Assembly (NCBI GenBank): GCA_033764075.1
Contig: JANRJH010000050.1
Location: 108,480 to 172,479 of the forward strand
Source: M3007 sp033764075
GTDB lineage: Bacteria; Bacteroidota; Bacteroidia; Chitinophagales; Saprospiraceae
Direction of reading: 5' to 3'
Length of the DNA stretch: 64,000 bases
A program made the position numbers and the translations under genes. Positions 59,544 through 64,000 of the stretch are shown one piece after another. Every line of letters starts with the position of its first letter. Within the stretch, counting starts at the first letter, position 1. The notes below the pieces were generated by a model. That model was not told the origin of the DNA. It did not search any database and was given only the letters and a program-made list of their open reading frames with translations.

Positions 59544-60968
59544 GTGAAAAAATACCTGCTTACATGTCTGATGCAGTTTACGTTGGTTTTTCCTGCCCTC
59601 GCGCAGTTCGGCGGTGAAAACCCTGCTACCCACATTGTCACTTACCGGCGTGCGCCCAATGGTGCATGGGTACCCGAAACAAAAATTAACTTTCGCTATG
59701 ATACCAATGACTCGCTGATCAGCAATGAAAACATGAGTTGGGATTCCGACAAGCTGCTATGGAAAGCGTATCTCCGGGTCGAATATCTCCGGGATGAAAA
59801 AGGCCGCTTGAATGAGCGATCCGGATACAACTGGATGGGGGATTCGCTGGAATGGGTAATGCGTACATACGAAAAAATCACCCGAAATGACGCCGGATAC
59901 CCGCTTACGCGTTTGGACGTGCTGTATGGGCCCGGTACTGAGCCCCAGTCGTTTATTTTATCGAATCTTTCCGAGTGGACATATGATGCGCAGAACCGCA
60001 TCAGCACCCACGTAAGAAGTTTCGAACACGTACGGTTAGACCCTACCCGCAACCGGACCGAATATACTTACGATGCGGAAAACCGGATCAAAGAACAATA
60101 TTTCTCAAGCTGGGACTTCTACTTTCAGCAGTGGCAGTTGATCCAACGGCAGGAGCGGGTGTATTCAGATACTTCCCAGACCGTTTGGGTATTCTTACCT
60201 GACGGCTCCGGATGGAAACCTGGGGGCTACTACCGCACTTCACAGGACCCCAACGGACGTCCATTCCGCAGCATCAGTGAAAGTGATGTCCCGACGGGCC
60301 AGGACAATTACTGGGTGTATCGTTATGATTTTGAAGGCGATAGCTCGATGGAAAAAATTCTGTACCGGCGCTTCAATGATACAGCGCCCTGGACCCCCGT
60401 CAAACGTGAGCTGCTGACCCGGATACCAGAAGGCAGCAACTTCCGCTGGTTTTCTACCGATTGCACCTGGGATACGTCCCTGCTTCAGTTGGATGACAAA
60501 TGGTTGTGCCGTAGTTTCTGGTATGTTACAGATGCCGCCGGGCGTCTCGTATCCAGTCAGGAGGAGCAGGAATTTGTACAAAACGGTGAGCGCGTCTCCT
60601 ACTTGTCTCCGGTGAGTTATACGACGTACGATCTGTATTGTGATGGCTTGATCAAGAATACCTTTCAAGGTGAGTCCCTGCGCACAGACTATGCCTACCG
60701 CTACCCATCCGGCTGTGCGGCGTTTGAAGGTGCCCTGCAGGTATATCCCAACCCTGGCACAGGTATGATCACCCTCGAAGGGGTACTGCTGGAGGCGGGC
60801 GACATCAACCTGGAGGTGCTTGACCTGGCGGGCCGGCGCATAACGTTCCTGCCTTTGTTCCGGTCTGCCTATGCACAGGTAGATGTATCTTCCCTCGTAC
60901 CCGGCATGTACTACCTGGTCCTGAACCAGGGCAAAAAACGATTGTCAGCTACGTTCATGAAAAACTGA
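59544..60968 (+). CDS. Secreted T9SS cargo protein with YD-like repeats
   Basis: A 474-residue exported protein starting at GTG (59544), signal MKKYLLTCLMQFTLVFPALA. The passenger (about 30-390) contains repeated Tyr-Asp motifs (WTYDAQNRISTH, YTYDAENRIKEQ, YRYDFEGDS), like RHS/YD repeats. The C-terminal type A sorting domain is LQVYPNPGTGMITLEGV, LEVLDLAGRRI and SLVPGMYYLVLNQGKK. It is exported by type IX secretion; YD-type repeats often bind carbohydrate or form shells. Confidence 0.83.
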   Translation: MKKYLLTCLMQFTLVFPALAQFGGENPATHIVTYRRAPNGAWVPETKINFRYDTNDSLISNENMSWDSDKLLWKAYLRVEYLRDEKGRLNERSGYNWMGDSLEWVMRTYEKITRNDAGYPLTRLDVLYGPGTEPQSFILSNLSEWTYDAQNRISTHVRSFEHVRLDPTRNRTEYTYDAENRIKEQYFSSWDFYFQQWQLIQRQERVYSDTSQTVWVFLPDGSGWKPGGYYRTSQDPNGRPFRSISESDVPTGQDNYWVYRYDFEGDSSMEKILYRRFNDTAPWTPVKRELLTRIPEGSNFRWFSTDCTWDTSLLQLDDKWLCRSFWYVTDAAGRLVSSQEEQEFVQNGERVSYLSPVSYTTYDLYCDGLIKNTFQGESLRTDYAYRYPSGCAAFEGALQVYPNPGTGMITLEGVLLEAGDINLEVLDLAGRRITFLPLFRSAYAQVDVSSLVPGMYYLVLNQGKKRLSATFMKN

Positions 60969-61011
60969 GCATCCTATTGGGTATAGGTTGTGTCACAGCA
61001 GGGCACTTTAC

Positions 61012-61587
61012 ATGAAGAAACAAACATCCCCAACAAAGCCGCTGATATGTCCGGGTTGCAACAAGGACATACCCGACGCCCGCTTACAACGGACATTGGG
61101 CCGAAAAGTCTGGTTTTGGGGCACCATCAAAACGCTTGACCGGGAAGATCTGGTACAGAAAATCGTACACTGGGCATGTGACACATGCCTGCATTCAGGA
61201 AAAGCCTTAATCGGACATCCTGAAGCCCAGTTGTATTGTGATTTTGAGCCCTATCTCGCCTATGTGAGCTATGAAAAGGCGTGCGAAACATGTCATCAGG
61301 CTTTTGTATTCTCAAAAGAGGAGCAGCAGCACTGGTACGAAACCCTTAGGTTCTGGGTTCAATCCAAGCCTAAACAGTGCCCAGCTTGCCGGCGGGAGAT
61401 CCGGGAAGAAAAAAAACTGAATACGGAACTATCAACCCTGCTCATGGAAAAAGAAAAACTGACCATCCAGGACATGGAACGCCTCTCCGATATCTATGAA
61501 GAGATCCAAAAACCAGACAAGTCGAAATACTATCAAAGTCTGGTGGCAAAAGCGAAGAAAAAGGACAGCCTCCAAAACGATGTGTAG
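61012..61587 (+). CDS. Protein with zinc-ribbon motifs
   Basis: A 191-residue protein from the ATG at 61012. Metal-binding Cys pairs are CPGCNKDI (13), CDTC (near 57), CETCHQAF (93) and CPACRRE (121), giving probably two zinc sites; CETCHQAFVFSKEEQQHWYE with CPACRRE resembles the probable zinc-ribbon domain. The C-terminus is a charged coiled coil (MEKEKLTIQDMERL). Its function is unknown; neighbouring genes suggest an accessory role. Confidence 0.68.
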   Translation: MKKQTSPTKPLICPGCNKDIPDARLQRTLGRKVWFWGTIKTLDREDLVQKIVHWACDTCLHSGKALIGHPEAQLYCDFEPYLAYVSYEKACETCHQAFVFSKEEQQHWYETLRFWVQSKPKQCPACRREIREEKKLNTELSTLLMEKEKLTIQDMERLSDIYEEIQKPDKSKYYQSLVAKAKKKDSLQNDV

Positions 61588-61617
61588 GTCATTTTACTTA
61601 AAGTATCGATCAAACAC

Positions 61618-62187
61618 ATGAGCGACCACCTCATTTCACTGGTACCGCATAAGCTGGAGTTTGACAATCCTCACGAGGTTGCACAGACCCTGACAGCGTA
61701 CCTGATTGCCAGAAAATACATCAGTGCCACGATGAAGAACAATATCCTTTCCGGAAGGTATGGATTTGAACCAGGCGAACATTATCGCGAGATGCTGGTT
61801 GATCACGACGCGCTGAACCAGGTAACAAGGCTCGGATTAAACGGGGTGGAAATTATTTCGACTAGAACGATATTTCACGGCGGAGGAAACGGGATAGACG
61901 AAGTGCTTTGCCCGGCATGTCAGCAAAACAATCTGGACGCGACATGGGGCGCTGTTGCCGATGATTGGTATAAAGGCGGCGGAAATGGGCGATTGACCTG
62001 CATACACTGCGAAGAAGAGGCACTGATATCAGACTACCTGTTTCGCGCCGATACAGATTTCAGGTGGGCCTTTAGCAATGTTGGGATCAGTTTTTACAAT
62101 TGGCCGCCAGATTTCAGGCAGGAATTTGTTGCTGAATTAGTGAAAATGGTTGGTGTGCCCATCATCACAGTTTATACGCATATCTGA
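61618..62187 (+). CDS. Unrecognised cytoplasmic protein with Cys pairs
   Basis: A 189-residue protein with no signal or membrane helix. It contains LCPACQQNNLDATWGAVADD and LTCIHCEEEALI, two CXXC motifs that may bind one zinc. The C-terminal part ends VELVKMVGVPIITVYTHI. It follows the zinc-ribbon gene by 30 bp, so they are probably transcribed together. Size and style recall immunity proteins of polymorphic toxin systems, but no family is assigned. Confidence 0.62.
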   Translation: MSDHLISLVPHKLEFDNPHEVAQTLTAYLIARKYISATMKNNILSGRYGFEPGEHYREMLVDHDALNQVTRLGLNGVEIISTRTIFHGGGNGIDEVLCPACQQNNLDATWGAVADDWYKGGGNGRLTCIHCEEEALISDYLFRADTDFRWAFSNVGISFYNWPPDFRQEFVAELVKMVGVPIITVYTHI

Positions 62188-62276
62188 GGCGGGTGGACAG
62201 GTAAGCCTGGACGATTCAGTAGATATCCTGGCCCATACTGACCCACCCACAGGCAATCAGGCATGAGCGGGACGTA

Positions 62277-63107
62277 TTACGTATTCAATTGATTTTTAAC
62301 GATTTGCATCACTTCTTCTACAGACATTTTTGACAAGTTAGCTATCTTTTCGGCAGGCATTCCATCCTCAAATAGTCCGATGACAAGTTCTGCCTTTCCA
62401 TCTTGTCTGGCTTTGTCCAACCTTGCTCTTTCATCCTCTTCACGCATAAAAGCGTACTCGTAAGCGTCTAATTCCTCCTGTGTCCATGTTTGGACATTGG
62501 CTTCTTCATAAGCTGATTGCAAGCCTGCATCATCAATATTTTCAGGAATAACTTCGAGATTTTCAGCATTTTTGATAAAATAAACCCATTTTTCAGGCAA
62601 CGTTGTAAGCTCATTCAGTTCCAACTTAAATTTTGGCAACTCAATGAACGTAAATTCCATGTCTTTTATGGTCTGTTCGCCCGTCTCGATGTCACGGATC
62701 TGGCTGCGGCTAATGTAATGGGTATTGTCAGTATGTTCAAAATCAAGTATTCCAATGAATATCACGGGACGCAGTTTTCGGTAGAAGTCTGCACGTTTGA
62801 TTGGGTCGGTGTAACTCTTTGAGGAGTAGAAAAGTACTCTTTTTTCGAAACCATCAATATCGCCAACCTGCATCTCGACAATGTATGTCCGACCCACCTG
62901 ATCAGTAGCCTTCACGTCAATGATGGTTACTTTTCCGCCTTTAAGTTTAGGAAGTTGATAGGGGTTTAGGATAGATACCTGCGTGATGTGCTGGTCACCT
63001 CGAAAGTCAAGCACAGCGTTCAGGAATGAAATGAGTGTCTGCTTTCGGTTTTCGTTCCCGAAAATCTTGCGAAACGCAATATCGTTTTTGACGTCTGCAA
63101 ACTTCAT
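62277..63107 (-). CDS. Rpn-family PD-(D/E)XK nuclease / putative transposase
   Basis: A 276-residue protein of the Rpn (recombination-promoting nuclease, PD-(D/E)XK transposase-like) family. It begins MKFADVKNDIAFRKIFGNEN, with TIIDVKATDQVGRTYIVEMQVG carrying the nuclease core Asp, Glu and Gln. The C-terminus is a Glu/Arg-rich helix (MREEDERARLDKARQDGKAE) usual in the family. Start chosen at 63107, just after a TAAGTTTG promoter element. The family is often mobile or linked to defence. Confidence 0.88.
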   Translation of the reverse strand: MKFADVKNDIAFRKIFGNENRKQTLISFLNAVLDFRGDQHITQVSILNPYQLPKLKGGKVTIIDVKATDQVGRTYIVEMQVGDIDGFEKRVLFYSSKSYTDPIKRADFYRKLRPVIFIGILDFEHTDNTHYISRSQIRDIETGEQTIKDMEFTFIELPKFKLELNELTTLPEKWVYFIKNAENLEVIPENIDDAGLQSAYEEANVQTWTQEELDAYEYAFMREEDERARLDKARQDGKAELVIGLFEDGMPAEKIANLSKMSVEEVMQIVKNQLNT

Positions 63108-63122
63108 AGCACCAAGATACCA

Positions 63123-63153
63123 CAAACTTACCTAACCTGTTGGGATTTCTCAA
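63123..63153 (-). promoter_or_regulatory. Promoter of the Rpn-family gene
   Basis: Minus-strand TTG (63151-63153), 20-bp spacer, TAAGTTTG (63123-63130), a full match; the start codon is 15 bp on. Confidence 0.7.
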
Positions 63154-63260
63154 TAAACACGCTGCATATCAGCCCTACTGCTTTAGCCATTATACCCCCA
63201 AACAAGGGCATCTCCGAGGGGTATTAGCGGGTTTGCTCCATTCACCCATTCCCCCAAGCC

Positions 63261-63719
63261 TTATCCTTCGCAAACCTCCTTCAGCTTGCCCAGCGCCAGC
63301 GGGTAGTGTTCGTTCATATACGCCACAAAATCTTCGGTCGTGTCTAAATCAACCGTAACGGTCGTAGTCCCGTCTTTTTCCTCGAAGGTGTAGTTTTCAA
63401 ACCCGTTAGCCCATTGTTCTACTTCGGGGCCTTCCGTGATTTCCTGGCCCGCCTGCACGAGGCCATAATGCTGAATCGAAACAAACTCATTGGGCTTGTT
63501 TTCGACTATTCTGGAGAGCATCCCCCCCTTTTCGCCCTGCTCATCTACCCCGACAAACAGCATCTTACTGCCCTTTTCCCAGCTTCCTTCGTAGGAAGAG
63601 GTGGGGTTAAACAGAGCTGTCCATTGTTCATATGTGGACTTCGTGCTGATGCCCAGCATACGATCATATACCCGGCTTGCAGGTGCGTGGATGTCCACGG
63701 TAAATTGTAAGGTTGACAT
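63261..63719 (-). CDS. SRPBCC/AHSA1-family protein
   Basis: A 152-residue protein with the helix-grip fold of the SRPBCC superfamily (AHSA1-like): MSTLQFTVDIHAPASRVYDRML at the start, QWTALFNPTSSYEGSWEKGSK, and FENYTFEEKDGTTTVTVDLDT at the C-terminus. Probably binds a hydrophobic ligand; no partner gene is seen. The arrangement fits a small cytoplasmic stress-type protein. It lies 32 bp downstream of the right-edge partial gene on the same strand. Confidence 0.85.
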   Translation of the reverse strand: MSTLQFTVDIHAPASRVYDRMLGISTKSTYEQWTALFNPTSSYEGSWEKGSKMLFVGVDEQGEKGGMLSRIVENKPNEFVSIQHYGLVQAGQEITEGPEVEQWANGFENYTFEEKDGTTTVTVDLDTTEDFVAYMNEHYPLALGKLKEVCEG

Positions 63720-63751
63720 GATAGGTTGGTTAGATTGAGGTTAATCCGGCC

Positions 63752-64000
63752 TCAAAGCTCGGAATACACGACCGTTTCGCCCGCTTTGATTTCTGCGATG
63801 TGTTGGGTCCGGGAAGCGGGGTCCAGGGGCGTCCAGTGCGCAATGGTGCGTAACTCCACGGTTTGGCCCACCAGTTGTTCCGACAGCTTTTCTATTGAGT
63901 AGCCCCGGTCCCTGGCTCTGTTGAGGTAAAAAATATTGTCGCTGTCCTTCAGCACCACCACAATATCCCCTTCGCCACCCCCTTGTGTAACGGCTGAAAC
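63752..64000 (-). CDS. Paralogue of the 11.7-kb exported protein, N-terminus beyond window
   Basis: Only the C-terminal 82 residues lie within the window; the frame is open to the right edge. It contains NIFYLNRARDRGYS and HWTPLDPASRTQHIAEIKAG, ending GETVVYSEL. These match the gene at 11689-12054 in order and spacing (YYVNRG; YWTPLDPFGKIRHV; GGEVLFNELR). The N-terminal signal or anchor would be outside. No function is known. Confidence 0.7.
   Translation of the reverse strand, partial: VSAVTQGGGEGDIVVVLKDSDNIFYLNRARDRGYSIEKLSEQLVGQTVELRTIAHWTPLDPASRTQHIAEIKAGETVVYSEL

Overview
The window reads as chromosomal DNA of a GC-rich member of the Bacteroidota, most likely a Saprospiria-like lineage (inference). 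The support is: a PorP/SprF-family protein and two secreted proteins with type IX secretion C-terminal sorting domains; a fused alpha/beta 2-oxoacid dehydrogenase E1; a Bacteroidota-style LptD; DUF4252 genes behind an ECF sigma/anti-sigma pair; and many promoters of the Bacteroidota form TTG-N17-24-TAnnTTTG with little sign of Shine-Dalgarno sequences. No rRNA or tRNA gene was seen. One structural RNA is clear: RNase P RNA (rnpB), on the minus strand at 19289-19706.

Layout. 1-6.4 kb (minus): isocitrate dehydrogenase (cut by the left edge), an acyl-CoA dehydrogenase, a polytopic membrane protein and a lipoprotein with discoidin-like modules. 6.6-10.3 kb (plus): an ExbB-ExbD-TonB energy-transduction operon, then two tandem-duplicated outer-membrane beta-barrel genes; the duplication also copied the 3' end of the TonB-like gene. 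10.4-14 kb: HMG-CoA-lyase-like enzyme, a small exported protein, an MBOAT acyltransferase and an OsmC protein. 14-19.7 kb: an envelope block (MCE protein, N-acetylmuramoyl-alanine amidase, LptD) ending at rnpB. 19.8-26.7 kb: a large NtrY-like sensor kinase, a HipA remnant, RtcB, PorP and an unknown protein. 26.7-30 kb: a small antitoxin-like gene, paired palindromes, a miniature inverted-repeat element, and the E1 gene whose stop codon lies in that element.

30-37 kb: a DksA-like regulator; a sigma/anti-sigma/DUF4252/DUF4252 operon; and a four-gene operon of NodU-type carbamoyltransferase, SGNH hydrolase, DUF5989 and SxtJ-like proteins, which resembles the sxtI-sxtJ-sxtK group of saxitoxin clusters but probably serves surface-glycan modification. 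37-46.9 kb: housekeeping genes (recN, xerC, rpsU, ftsH, rsfS, birA) with a HepT-MntA toxin-antitoxin pair and a histone-deacetylase-like gene. 47-54.5 kb: a TonB-receptor-like protein preceded by three 9-bp direct repeats at exact 21-bp pitch (LytTR-type operator geometry), ribosomal protein bL25, and an FAD oxidoreductase/polyferredoxin pair. 54.5-64 kb: accessory DNA with secreted T9SS cargo, Uma2 and Rpn nucleases, a putative metallopeptidase and several unrecognised AT-richer genes separated by related spacers.

A feature of the whole window is short intergenic repeats. They include heptamer tandem repeats of three sequence families (one of which also lies inside the amidase coding sequence), a composite two-hairpin repeat present three times, a 28-bp palindrome present twice, and the TA-flanked miniature element.
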